From Pantoea wallisii (GTDB lineage Bacteria; Pseudomonadota; Gammaproteobacteria; Enterobacterales; Enterobacteriaceae): a DNA stretch of 47,165 bases. A program made the position numbers and the translations under genes. The DNA lies in assembly GCF_002095485.1 (NCBI RefSeq), contig NZ_MLFS01000040.1, positions 1 to 47,165 of the forward strand, given 5' to 3'. Position 1 is the first letter of the stretch; every line of letters starts with the position of its first letter. The notes beneath the pieces are model-generated. The model ran no database searches. It worked only from the letters and a program-made list of their open reading frames with translations, and had not been told where the DNA came from. Shown in pieces: positions 8,187-15,347 of the stretch.

Positions 8187-9114
8187 GATGAGTCTCCGCA
8201 GAGAGGCGCTGCATCAGCTGTTCTGCCATCATGGGAGCCAGCAGAAAACCGTGACGATACATGCCGTTAAGATAAAAAGTGTGTTGGTGATAATGGATCT
8301 CCGGCAGGTTTGCCGGATAGGCCGGACGCAAGCCGCTGCCGCTTTCGATAATGCGTGCTTCCGCCAGCGCCGGATGGATGGCATAGGCCGCACTGAGCAG
8401 CTCCATCATGGCGCGGGCGCTGATAGGGCTGGCATCGTCGCTCTCAACCATGGTTGCGCCGAGCATAAAGTGCCCCTCGCGGCGCGGCACCAGATAACAG
8501 GGGAACCGCGGATGCAGCAGGCGGATGGGCCGGTCGAACTGCACTTCATGACTCTGGAGAATCAGCATCTCCCCGCGCACCGCCCGCAGGCGCGGCAGCT
8601 GGGTTCGGGCATGAATGCCACGACAATCGATAACCTGCCCGGAAGGCTGGCGTGCATCAAAACGGACGCCGCACTGCTGTAAGGTTTGCCGCATCTCGGT
8701 GAGTGCCCGACGCGGATCAAGATGCGCTTCACCGGCAAAAAACAGCCCGCGGGCAAAGCGCCCCGCCAGCGCCGGTTCAATATCAGCCGGATTGACCCAT
8801 TGATGCTGGTCGGTCATGCGGGCAAAGCGGTTCAGCTCCTGGCTATCGCGCGGCGGCGCAACCACCAGCGTACCGTTATGCTGCACGCCGCTGACGCGCT
8901 GTTGCCACCAGGCCGCTGAATATTGCCCAAGCGTGATGACATCCGCTGGCGCACTTTCAGCTTCACACCAGGGGGCCAACATGCCGCCGGCAAACCACGA
9001 GGCGGGAAGGCGCGCATCATCGCCAATCACTTCAACCGCTTCGCCCTGCTCCGCCAGCAAAGTGGCAACGCAAAGGCCGGCCACGCCGCAGCCAAGAATG
9101 CTCCAGCGGCTCAT
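8170..9114 (-). CDS. thiO: Glycine oxidase ThiO
   Basis: A 314-residue FAD-dependent amine oxidase of the DAO fold. It oxidises glycine with O2 to the imine needed by ThiG, replacing the oxygen-sensitive, tyrosine-cleaving ThiH. The N-terminal dinucleotide motif is ILGCGVAGLCVATLLAEQG. GMLAPWCEAE, YLVPRREGHFMLGATMVES and GLRPAYPANLPEI are typical of ThiO. The upstream in-frame extension is rejected: ATG 9114 sits directly before the FAD motif. It is the first gene after the TPP riboswitch, followed by thiS and thiG, the thiOSGF order known from Erwinia plasmid pEA29 and Pantoea LPP-1. Confidence 0.93.
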   Translation of the reverse strand: MSRWSILGCGVAGLCVATLLAEQGEAVEVIGDDARLPASWFAGGMLAPWCEAESAPADVITLGQYSAAWWQQRVSGVQHNGTLVVAPPRDSQELNRFARMTDQHQWVNPADIEPALAGRFARGLFFAGEAHLDPRRALTEMRQTLQQCGVRFDARQPSGQVIDCRGIHARTQLPRLRAVRGEMLILQSHEVQFDRPIRLLHPRFPCYLVPRREGHFMLGATMVESDDASPISARAMMELLSAAYAIHPALAEARIIESGSGLRPAYPANLPEIHYHQHTFYLNGMYRHGFLLAPMMAEQLMQRLSAETHHEHSA

Positions 9115-9154
9115 GCAGCCAGTTCCGAAATTTGGGGGGAGTTCACATCGGCCT

Positions 9155-9169
9155 CTCAGTTTCACTGAG
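9155..9169 (-). promoter_or_regulatory. Small hairpin between TPP aptamer and thiO
   Basis: CTCAGT-TTC-ACTGAG lies in the roughly 130-base leader between the aptamer and the thiO start. It may be part of the riboswitch expression platform. No T-run follows, so it is not a simple terminator. The region between it and thiO has no strong Shine-Dalgarno. Confidence 0.35.
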
Positions 9170-9245
9170 ACCCGCAGATACAGGAGGAGGGAAACGCACG
9201 ATCCCGCGGACCTTGCGCCAGACGATCCGGAAGCGGACCGTCAGT

Positions 9246-9340
9246 CTTCCTACGCCAGTATCAACTGGGTCAGGTTCAAAGGGTCGCTAAGCCGCGCAGT
9301 GCGCTATTAGCCTCTCAGTCTCTTTGGCGAGACTCCCCCG
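9246..9340 (-). promoter_or_regulatory. TPP riboswitch (THI element)
   Basis: On the minus strand this leader holds the conserved THI-element parts in order: CTGAGA (9313-9318), then ACCC followed by TTTGAACCTGA (9270-9284), and the closing ACTGGCGTAGG (about 9249-9259). Binding of thiamine pyrophosphate by such RNA switches off thiamine genes in enterobacteria. It heads thiO-thiS-thiG-thiF-thiZ-thiX-thiY, so synthesis of thiazole and import of pyrimidine are under one control. Confidence 0.95.
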
Positions 9341-9349
9341 ACGGCTCTA

Positions 9350-9378
9350 TTTGTATTGCAGGTGCTGGCTGGCGTCAA
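9350..9378 (-). promoter_or_regulatory. Sigma-70 promoter of the thiamine operon
   Basis: On the minus strand, -35 TTGACG (9373-9378) and -10 TACAAA (9350-9355) are separated by exactly 17 bases. Transcription would start around 9343, a few bases before the first paired base of the riboswitch, as expected for a leader that is almost all aptamer. Confidence 0.68.
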
Positions 9379-9386
9379 GCGGCGCG

Positions 9387-9884
9387 TTAACATGCGCACC
9401 GACCAGGCTCTCGGTTTATGGCGGAAACGGCGAGCCGCGTTCGTAAGCAATGGCCTCTTTCCACCTTGCCCGTCGCGGTTGGGTTATGTCTGTGCTGCTT
9501 CAGTAATGCCCCGGTAAAAGAGGAGAGAAAATCAGGATTATCGCGTGCACTGCGCCGGAACTCCGTTGGCGTACAGTGACAATATTGTCGAAACAGTCTC
9601 GCCAGCGCCTGCTGGCTGGGAAATCCATGGTCGAAGCAGATGTGGGTAATCTTTAAGGGCGAGGTCGCCAGCGCATGAGCCACCATCAGAATACGCGATA
9701 AACGTATATAGTCCGATAACGTGTAACCGGTGACTTCGCGAAACAGGCGCTGGAAATGCCAGTGGGTATATCCGCTTTGCCGGGTAACATCTTTAGCCTG
9801 AATAGTCCGATCGAGGTTCTTATTAATCCAGTGGATCATTTCAATGACAACCGAGAGGCGAATATTAAATTTTTCCGCGTACAT
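9387..9884 (-). CDS. AraC-family transcriptional regulator (MarA/SoxS-size)
   Basis: A 165-residue one-domain AraC regulator. The double helix-turn-helix covers residues about 15-115, including AKDVTRQSGYTHWHFQRLFREVTGYTLSDYI and ITHICFDHGFPSQQALARLFRQYCHCTPTEFRRS. Like MarA, SoxS and Rob it has no N-terminal ligand domain. The last 50 residues form a basic, low-similarity tail that is longer than in MarA or SoxS. GAGGTG lies about six bases before the ATG. It starts on the side away from the thiamine genes. Targets are unknown; antibiotic or oxidative stress genes would fit the family. Confidence 0.85.
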   Translation of the reverse strand: MYAEKFNIRLSVVIEMIHWINKNLDRTIQAKDVTRQSGYTHWHFQRLFREVTGYTLSDYIRLSRILMVAHALATSPLKITHICFDHGFPSQQALARLFRQYCHCTPTEFRRSARDNPDFLSSFTGALLKQHRHNPTATGKVERGHCLRTRLAVSAINREPGRCAC

Positions 9885-10235
9885 CTGTGCACCTCATTAG
9901 TCAGGTATTAACGGACTCGGGTGAAGCCGGGATAATGACTTCCCGCAGGGCTTTAAAATATACGCATGGCGGAAAGTGAGTTGTTTGAAATTTTGCAAAG
10001 CAGAGTTTGTACTGCGGGAAATTGTCACAAAGCGTACATTCAGTAACATTACGCTGCCGCTTTCGGCGACACTGTTTATCACCTTGTTAATCTATGTTTT
10101 CACCATGCGTTGACATGTGGAATAAAACGAACCACCCCGCAAGTTAGCGCGCTGAATCGCCCTAAACGCCACGTTTAGCGGAAAATTTTATGCAAGATCG
10201 GAGGCCGAATTAGCACCAGAGGGAGACAAAATAAA
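9885..10235. other. Intergenic region between AraC and LysR genes
   Basis: About 350 bases separating divergent regulators. I see no gene. It contains a perfect dyad at 10162-10178. Short frames here have no recognisable product. Confidence 0.5.
10162..10178. promoter_or_regulatory. Inverted repeat upstream of LysR gene
   Basis: CTAAACG-CCA-CGTTTAG, seven-base perfect arms, 110-126 bases upstream of the LysR start. A second perfect 14-base palindrome, TGATAAATTTATCA, lies at 10237-10250. Either could be the autoregulatory site of the LysR protein; LysR sites are usually short imperfect dyads, so this is only plausible. Confidence 0.35.
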
Positions 10236-10304
10236 ATGATAAATTTATCACCGCGCGCGCATGCGCCACTAACGAAAGGCATCAGCGATGCAAAACATCA
10301 TTAA
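10236..10304 (+). CDS. Possible 22-codon leader peptide before the LysR gene
   Basis: A short frame (MINLSPRARAPLTKG...) with a good ribosome site, GAGGGAG ten bases before its ATG. It ends 17 bases inside the LysR gene, so its translation could couple to or compete with the regulator. There is no run of one amino acid that would suggest attenuation. It may be accidental. Confidence 0.22.
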   Translation: MINLSPRAHAPLTKGISDAKHH

Positions 10305-11199
10305 TCGCTTTTCGTGGGATGATTTAAAGGTTGTCCTCGCCGTGGGTGAACATGGAAATCTCTCCCGGGCTTCTGAAGCGCTTGATATGAACCACTCAAC
10401 CCTGTTTCGCCGGTTAGGCGCTATCGAATCGGTCCTCGGGCTCTCTCTCTTCTTACGCCGGCGCTCGCAATATGTGCCCACCGTACCCGGCGCTGAGCTG
10501 ATTTCGCTGGCGCATCGCGTAGAGGATGATGTGAACGGTGTTCTGCGCAGCATCACAGAAGAGGTGCGCGGGTTTTCCGGGGTGATTCGCATCACCACAT
10601 CCGATGCGCTGCTTTACGACTACCTCGTACCGCTGATTGCCACGTTCACTGATAAAAACCCGAAAATTTCGTTCGTGGTTTCAGTGGGCAATGAATCGGC
10701 TAACCTCTCAGAAGGACAAGCGGATATCGCGTTTCGCGCCACCTATAATGTGCCCGAACATTTGTCTGGCCGAAAAGTGGGGTCGGCCACGTGGGCCGTG
10801 TATGGCAGCCGCACAAAGTGGACAGGCAAACACGCAGAGATGGCGCAACTTGGCGAGCTGGAGTGGTCTTCATTCAGTCACAGCCTCTCTAAGCTCAAGG
10901 CTTTTACCTGGGTTGAGGAGAACATTGCGCCGGAGAAAGTTCGCTTCCGCGGTAACTCGATTCTCAGCGTGGCCGCTGCCGTCGCTGGCGGTATCGGCGT
11001 AGGGCTTCTGCCCTGTATGCATGGTGATGAGCAGGAGAACCTGGTGCGAATTTCGCCGGTGTTTGCGGAAATCAAAGAGGACCTGTGGTTTCTTGCGCAT
11101 CCGGATGTCAGAAAATCCGCCAAGGTGCGCGAATTCATGAACCACTGTATTCAATATTTAACTGACGAACGCGAAAATATATTTGGCATTGTCCCCTGA
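10288..11199 (+). CDS. LysR-family transcriptional regulator
   Basis: A 303-residue LysR protein. The winged helix is at residues about 8-67 (FSWDDLKVVLAVGEHGNLSRASEALDMNHSTLFRRLGAIE). The remainder is the two-lobed effector domain, with GVIRITTSDALLYDYLVPLIATF and AGGIGVGLLPCMHGDE. The motif MNHSTLFRRLGAIE, with Thr-Leu-Phe where most LysR proteins have Thr-Val-Ser or Ala-Leu-Ser, is typical of a subgroup whose members often have short, variable C-terminal lobes. GAAAGG lies nine bases upstream of the ATG. It precedes an isochorismatase-like hydrolase on the same strand, 284 bases away, and is followed by a terminator, so it is likely monocistronic. Ligand unknown. Confidence 0.88.
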   Translation: MQNIINRFSWDDLKVVLAVGEHGNLSRASEALDMNHSTLFRRLGAIESVLGLSLFLRRRSQYVPTVPGAELISLAHRVEDDVNGVLRSITEEVRGFSGVIRITTSDALLYDYLVPLIATFTDKNPKISFVVSVGNESANLSEGQADIAFRATYNVPEHLSGRKVGSATWAVYGSRTKWTGKHAEMAQLGELEWSSFSHSLSKLKAFTWVEENIAPEKVRFRGNSILSVAAAVAGGIGVGLLPCMHGDEQENLVRISPVFAEIKEDLWFLAHPDVRKSAKVREFMNHCIQYLTDERENIFGIVP

Positions 11200-11271
11200 G
11201 ACGTCAAACTTTATGCTTCCCTGAATCCACAATTAATCCACACTGACGCAAATCTGATAATTTTATTCCCG

Positions 11272-11296
11272 ACCCGGCACTTGCCGGGTTCTCTTA
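11272..11296 (+). terminator. Terminator after LysR gene
   Basis: ACCCGGC-ACTT-GCCGGGT, seven-base stem, followed by the T-rich TCTCTTATTT. It lies 73 bases past the LysR stop and would separate this gene from the next. Confidence 0.65.
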
Positions 11297-11483
11297 TTTA
11301 TCCATCTATTCAGAATAAGCTCTCCGATACTTTTCAATGTCCCTTACAATCCGGAAATAACAATGTGTATTTTTGCAAAGTGCGTTTTCCAACAGCGCAC
11401 AGACACGGACCGGCTTATTTTTTATAGTCTTCTGCGTCGGGAACAACGACATATTAATCAACCTCCATAAGGATTAAAAAAGC

Positions 11484-12140
11484 ATGACCATCAAAGCAAT
11501 CGCCGCTGAAGGTAAAAATCTGTTAAATCCCCATAACCATGCACTGATCCTGCTGGATCATCAGGGGCAAATGGCCTTTAACACAAAAACTATCAGCATC
11601 GGCGATCTTCGCGCTAACGTGGCAATTCTGGCTGAAACCGCAAAAGGCTTCTCTGTTCCGACATTGATCTCTACTATTTCGCGTAACGACTTTGCCGGCC
11701 CGGTATTTCCTGAGCTCTCGGCGGTATTCCCTGAATCTGAAAAACCGTACATCAACCGCACCACCTCTAATGCCTGGGAAGATCAAAACTTTATCGATGG
11801 CGTCAATGCACTGGGCCGCGACCGCCTGGTGTTTGCTGGCCTGTGGACATCTGTCTGCCTGAATGGCCCGGTACAGAGTGCCCTGGAGCAGGGTTTTGAG
11901 GTCTATATCGTTACCGATGCCAGCGGTGATATGACAGAAGAAGCTCACCAGATGGCTATTCAGCGCATGATCCAGGCAGGCGCCCGCCCGGTTACTGCGG
12001 TTAACTATCTGCTTGAACTGCAGCGTGACTGGGAGCGCAAAGAGACCTACGACCTGACCAGTGCCATCAGTCAGAAACACGCGGGCGCTTTTGGTATTGG
12101 TATCCAGTACGCCTACGATATGGTGCACGGCCAGAAATAA
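11484..12140 (+). CDS. Isochorismatase-family (YcaC-like) hydrolase
   Basis: A 218-residue cysteine hydrolase fold protein. The catalytic Asp is Asp25 (LILLDHQ) and the nucleophile Cys125 in FAGLWTSVCLNGPVQSAL; VTDASGDMTEEAH follows, as in YcaC. The usual catalytic Lys seen in nicotinamidases is not obvious, which is also true of the YcaC group (SNAWEDQNF block present). Substrates of the YcaC group are unknown. AAGGA lies about ten bases before the ATG. Promoter region upstream is AT-rich. It ends 238 bases before the lumazine synthase gene with a terminator-like hairpin between them. Confidence 0.87.
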   Translation: MTIKAIAAEGKNLLNPHNHALILLDHQGQMAFNTKTISIGDLRANVAILAETAKGFSVPTLISTISRNDFAGPVFPELSAVFPESEKPYINRTTSNAWEDQNFIDGVNALGRDRLVFAGLWTSVCLNGPVQSALEQGFEVYIVTDASGDMTEEAHQMAIQRMIQAGARPVTAVNYLLELQRDWERKETYDLTSAISQKHAGAFGIGIQYAYDMVHGQK

Positions 12141-12200
12141 GTGGTGCAATAAAACCTGCCTCACTCATCGCTCATCCTCCATCAGGCAACGAGGTTTTCC

Positions 12201-12219
12201 CCCGCGCGCGCGGGTTTTT
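12201..12219 (+). terminator. Terminator after the YcaC-like gene
   Basis: CCCGCGC-GCGCGGG forms a GC-only dyad and is followed at once by TTTTT. It lies 61 bases past the hydrolase stop. Confidence 0.7.
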
Positions 12220-12292
12220 GCGTTATGCCTGCGCACTTATCATGCTTAGCCCAACGCTGTATGAATCACTAATGGATCAAAATCGCAACATA

Positions 12293-12302
12293 TGGTATAC
12301 CA
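12293..12302. promoter_or_regulatory. GntR-type operator-like palindrome upstream of ribH2
   Basis: TGGTATACCA is a perfect palindrome matching the core recognised by FadR-subfamily GntR regulators (for example the VanR-type TTGGTATACCAA). It lies 77-86 bases upstream of the lumazine synthase start. A second palindrome, ATTATCGATAAT, is at 12308-12319. No GntR gene is in the window. Confidence 0.45.
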
Positions 12303-12378
12303 AACCAATTATCGATAATGGATAAAACCAGAACGTTATTATCCACTTATAAATTTTTCAGCTAATTATGGAAGTATT

Positions 12379-12816
12379 ATGACTCATTTCAGAATTGCCT
12401 TTATTAAAGCGGGATGGCATCAGGAGATCGTTAACAATGCGCTGGTTGGCTTCCGTCAGGAGCTGGCCGATCAGGCTGTTGACCACAAACTTAAAACATT
12501 CGATGTGCCGGGTGCTTTTGAGATGCCTTTACTGGCGAAGCGTCTGGCAGAAACCGGTAGCTATGACGCTATCGTCTGCGCCGCGCTGGTAGTGGATGGC
12601 GGCATTTACCGTCACGACTTTGTTGCACAGGCAGTGGTAGATGGCCTGATGAGTGTGCAGCTCAGCACGAATGTGCCGGTGTTCTCTGTTTCATTAACGC
12701 CGCACAACTTCCAGCCGGTAGAGGTTATTGAAACGTTCTACACTGATCACTTCATTAAAAAGGGTAAAGAAGCTGCCCGCGCGGCTCTGGCTATTCATCA
12801 GCTGTCGATTGATTGA
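12379..12816 (+). CDS. ribH: Type II 6,7-dimethyl-8-ribityllumazine synthase (RibH2-like)
   Basis: A 145-residue lumazine synthase that condenses 5-amino-6-ribitylaminouracil with dihydroxybutanone phosphate in riboflavin synthesis. It resembles the type II (decameric, Brucella RibH2) branch rather than the usual icosahedral RibH. Shared blocks are AFIKAGWHQEIV, FDVPGAFEMPLLAKRLAETGSYDAIV, VVDGGIYRHDFVAQAVVDGLM with the catalytic His, SVSLTPHNFQ and HFIKKGKEAARAAL. The genome would be expected to have its own housekeeping ribH in the chromosome, so this is a second, separately regulated copy. It stands alone, with GntR-type dyads in its promoter region. Its special role is unknown. Confidence 0.9.
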   Translation: MTHFRIAFIKAGWHQEIVNNALVGFRQELADQAVDHKLKTFDVPGAFEMPLLAKRLAETGSYDAIVCAALVVDGGIYRHDFVAQAVVDGLMSVQLSTNVPVFSVSLTPHNFQPVEVIETFYTDHFIKKGKEAARAALAIHQLSID

Positions 12817-12961
12817 TTATTCCGGGCGGCACGTTATTTAACGTTGATAACGGGCCGTCTCTGCACGTCAGCCGATGGAGGTTATTTTTGGTTGAGTATA
12901 TTAGCGTTTGAAAGGACGTCTGCTGTTACGTGAAAAATTGCCGTGAATAAGAAAAGATATT

Positions 12962-12997
12962 AACGGTTTCATCGTTTGTCCGCCGGATGAAACCGTT
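12962..12997 (-). terminator. Terminator-like hairpin downstream of osmB
   Basis: AACGGTTTCATC and GATGAAACCGTT form a 12-base perfect stem with a 12-base loop. On the minus strand it is followed by TTAATATCTTTT, a loose T-rich stretch. It lies 14 bases past the osmB stop. Confidence 0.6.
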
Positions 12998-13011
12998 TAT
13001 AAAAACGGGGA

Positions 13012-13221
13012 TTAACGGCTTACTTCGTGACCAATCAGGCCACCAATCGCTGCACCGCCCAGCGTTCCGAAGGTGCTGCCCCCGGTGAGTACCGCGCCAC
13101 CGACCGCGCCAACGCCGGCACCAATAGCAGTGTTTCTGCCACGGTGTGACATGCCACAGGCAGTGACAGATAAGGTCACCAGTAATACCACGGCAATACT
13201 AAAGCTGCGTTTTAAAAGCAT
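13012..13221 (-). CDS. osmB: Osmotically inducible glycine-zipper lipoprotein OsmB
   Basis: A 69-residue lipoprotein. The lipobox LSVTAC precedes a glycine-zipper segment, RNTAIGAGVGAVGGAVLTGGSTFGTLGGAAIGGLIGHEV, nearly identical in pattern to E. coli OsmB, an outer-membrane lipoprotein induced by osmotic and stationary-phase stress. Three in-frame ATGs are possible. The third, at 13221, is the only one with a good ribosome site (AGGAT, five bases away) and gives a family-length protein, so it is chosen. Confidence 0.85.
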   Translation of the reverse strand: MLLKRSFSIAVVLLVTLSVTACGMSHRGRNTAIGAGVGAVGGAVLTGGSTFGTLGGAAIGGLIGHEVSR

Positions 13222-13506
13222 CAAAATCCTCATTACCATTAATTTTAATGGAATGTAATAGTGTTAAATTTGATTGTTGTTTAAACACCTGTTCCCTGGC
13301 GCACACTGCTCCTTACTGGACGCAAATTTATGGTGCTTTTCGATTTTGCGAAAGGTAAATATTCCTATTTTGGTATGGCCCTGCCAGCCCTGCTGGATAA
13401 TTAAGCAGCGACCACGTTTCTGGCCCGCATTAATAAAAACCGGTCAGGGGTTATCATTAGAACGTGATGTAAAGTGCGAGAGGTATCTCCTGCGGAGTAA
13501 ACGCAC

Positions 13507-13674
13507 ATGAAAGATTTTAAAGGTAATAAACAGGCCCTGCCGGTGCGCTACTGTAAACAGTGCCAGCGGCCGATGACATGGCGTAAAAAGTGGGCGAAGT
13601 GCTGGGATGAAGTGCAGTACTGTTCAGAACGTTGTCGCCGTGAGGCAAAGCGCCGCACGGACGACAACGGTTAG
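13507..13674 (+). CDS. DUF2256 small zinc-ribbon-like protein
   Basis: A 55-residue basic protein. Cysteine pairs Cys16/Cys19 (YCKQCQRP) and Cys39/Cys43 (YCSERCRRE) surround MTWRKKWAKCWDEVQ, the signature of DUF2256. The spacing suggests a single bound zinc. An extra Cys32 is present. GGAG lies nine bases before the ATG. The function of the family is unknown; in many genomes it neighbours photolyase/cryptochrome-like genes, which are not seen here. It converges on the sugar porter gene, 13 bases away. Confidence 0.85.
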   Translation: MKDFKGNKQALPVRYCKQCQRPMTWRKKWAKCWDEVQYCSERCRREAKRRTDDNG

Positions 13675-13687
13675 CAGCATGGGTTGA

Positions 13688-15139
13688 TTACGCCGCCGGC
13701 GATGAGGCCTCCTCCCCTTCACCGAAGCGCTCACGCATGTGCGTTTCGATCTGCTCAAGCGATTTGCCGCGCGTTTCCGGCAGAACCCGCAGCACAAACA
13801 CCAGTGAACCGACGTTGATGGCGGCAAAAATAAAGAAGGCGTTATTCCCTACCAGCGACAGCAGCGGCGGGAAGGCAAAAGCCACCACGGCGTTACAGAT
13901 CCACTGAAACGCCACGGCAGAGCCGGTCAGCACGCCGCGCACTTTCATCGGGAACAGCTCCGACATCAGCAGCCAGTAAACCGGTGAGATGCACATCTGC
14001 ATAAAAAACAGAAATACCAGAATGCAGCCCAGCGCCAGCAGGCTCTGCATCATGCTGTTTGGCATAAATACCAGCACGGCGCCGAGCGCCAGCTGCATGG
14101 CGATGACAATCGATAAGCCGGTCATCAGCATCGGACGGCGGCCAAAGTGGCTGATAGCTTTTATGCCGGCAAAGGTCGCCAGCACGGAAACCACGCCATT
14201 ACCGATGGTGGCAGCAATCGAGGCGCTGGTGCCCAGGCCGGTGCTTTTCAGGATAATCGGCGTGTAATACATAAAGGCGTTAACGCCGGTGAACTGCAGC
14301 ACAATGCCCATGCCGCAGCCCATCACGAACAGGCGAACAATCCATTTCTCTTTCAGTAGCTCACGAGCGGCAGGCCCCTGACGCGCTTCACGCGCATTTT
14401 GGCGCATCTCAGCCATCTCTTTTTTGATATCGCGTGGATTCTCACGCAGCTTACGCAGAATACGCAGCGCCTCATTGAACCGGCCCTCCGCCACCATCCA
14501 GTGCGGTGAAGCCGGCACAAAAAAGGTGCCGATAAATAGCAGCACGCCCGGCACCATCGCCAGCGCCAGCATATAGCGCCACATGTGTGCATCGTGCAGC
14601 AGCAGGCTCATGGCGGCGCTCACGATATACGCCAGCAGTTGGCCTGAAACGATCATCAACTCGTTGCGGCTGACCAGCGGTGCCCGTTTTTTCGGGCCGG
14701 CAATCTCCGCAATGAAAACCGGCACCGTTGAGGAGCCGCCGCCCACGGCGATGCCGAGGATAAAGCGCATTACCACCATGATTTCGATGTTCGGCGCCAC
14801 CGTGGTGCCCAGCGCGCCCGCGACAAACAGCAGCGCCAGGCTGCGCAACGTAATACGGCGACCAAAGCGATCGGAGACATAACCGCTAAGGAATGCCCCC
14901 ACCGCAGAGCCAAACGTCAGCGATGAGGTGACCAATCCTTCGGTAAAAGGTGTCAGATCAAGGCCGCCCTGTGAGGCGGGCAGCGTCATATAGGGCAATG
15001 CACCTGAGATGATGCCGGTGTCGTAGCCATACGCCAGCGCGCCCATGGTGGCGACGAGTACGACAAAGAAGAGGCGTTGCTGGACGGAGAGGTTAAGCGC
15101 TCCACTCTCGTCCGGGGCGTTTTGTGATGTGTTCTGCAT
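13688..15139 (-). CDS. MFS sugar:proton symporter (sugar porter family)
   Basis: A 483-residue major-facilitator protein with about 12 membrane helices. Sugar-porter signatures are GYDTGIISGAL in helix 1, DRFGRRITL after helix 2, the IGCGMGIVLQFTGVNAFMYY-type helix 7 motif (seen as MGIVLQFTGVNAFMYYTPII) and PETRGKSLEQIE near the end. These point to a xylose, arabinose, galactose or myo-inositol type substrate. The ATG at 15139 has AGGGAT before it and is chosen over an upstream ATG that adds nine residues. It is divergent from a LysR gene at 15348, which may control it. Confidence 0.9.
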   Translation of the reverse strand: MQNTSQNAPDESGALNLSVQQRLFFVVLVATMGALAYGYDTGIISGALPYMTLPASQGGLDLTPFTEGLVTSSLTFGSAVGAFLSGYVSDRFGRRITLRSLALLFVAGALGTTVAPNIEIMVVMRFILGIAVGGGSSTVPVFIAEIAGPKKRAPLVSRNELMIVSGQLLAYIVSAAMSLLLHDAHMWRYMLALAMVPGVLLFIGTFFVPASPHWMVAEGRFNEALRILRKLRENPRDIKKEMAEMRQNAREARQGPAARELLKEKWIVRLFVMGCGMGIVLQFTGVNAFMYYTPIILKSTGLGTSASIAATIGNGVVSVLATFAGIKAISHFGRRPMLMTGLSIVIAMQLALGAVLVFMPNSMMQSLLALGCILVFLFFMQMCISPVYWLLMSELFPMKVRGVLTGSAVAFQWICNAVVAFAFPPLLSLVGNNAFFIFAAINVGSLVFVLRVLPETRGKSLEQIETHMRERFGEGEEASSPAA

Positions 15140-15347
15140 AATGCATCCCTGTTTAACGACAAACACAGCCTGCTGCTGTGTAAAGAAAGGTATGAGTATA
15201 GAAGTGAATTCAGGAATGGGATCTTAATCACATTAATTCAGACACAGGCAGCATCACTGCCAGCAAAACAGATAGGGTGACAGGAGAATCGGGGTTTGGG
15301 TTGCCTCCTGGCGCCTGCCTGCCACTTCAGAAAGGATGCACATCGCC

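Noticed and set aside
9897..10082. A 61-codon minus-strand frame between AraC and LysR
   Set aside because: No ribosome site or family likeness; the region looks regulatory.
13274..13510. A 78-codon plus-strand frame beside osmB
   Set aside because: No recognisable domain, poor ribosome site, odd composition; it runs into the start of the DUF2256 gene.
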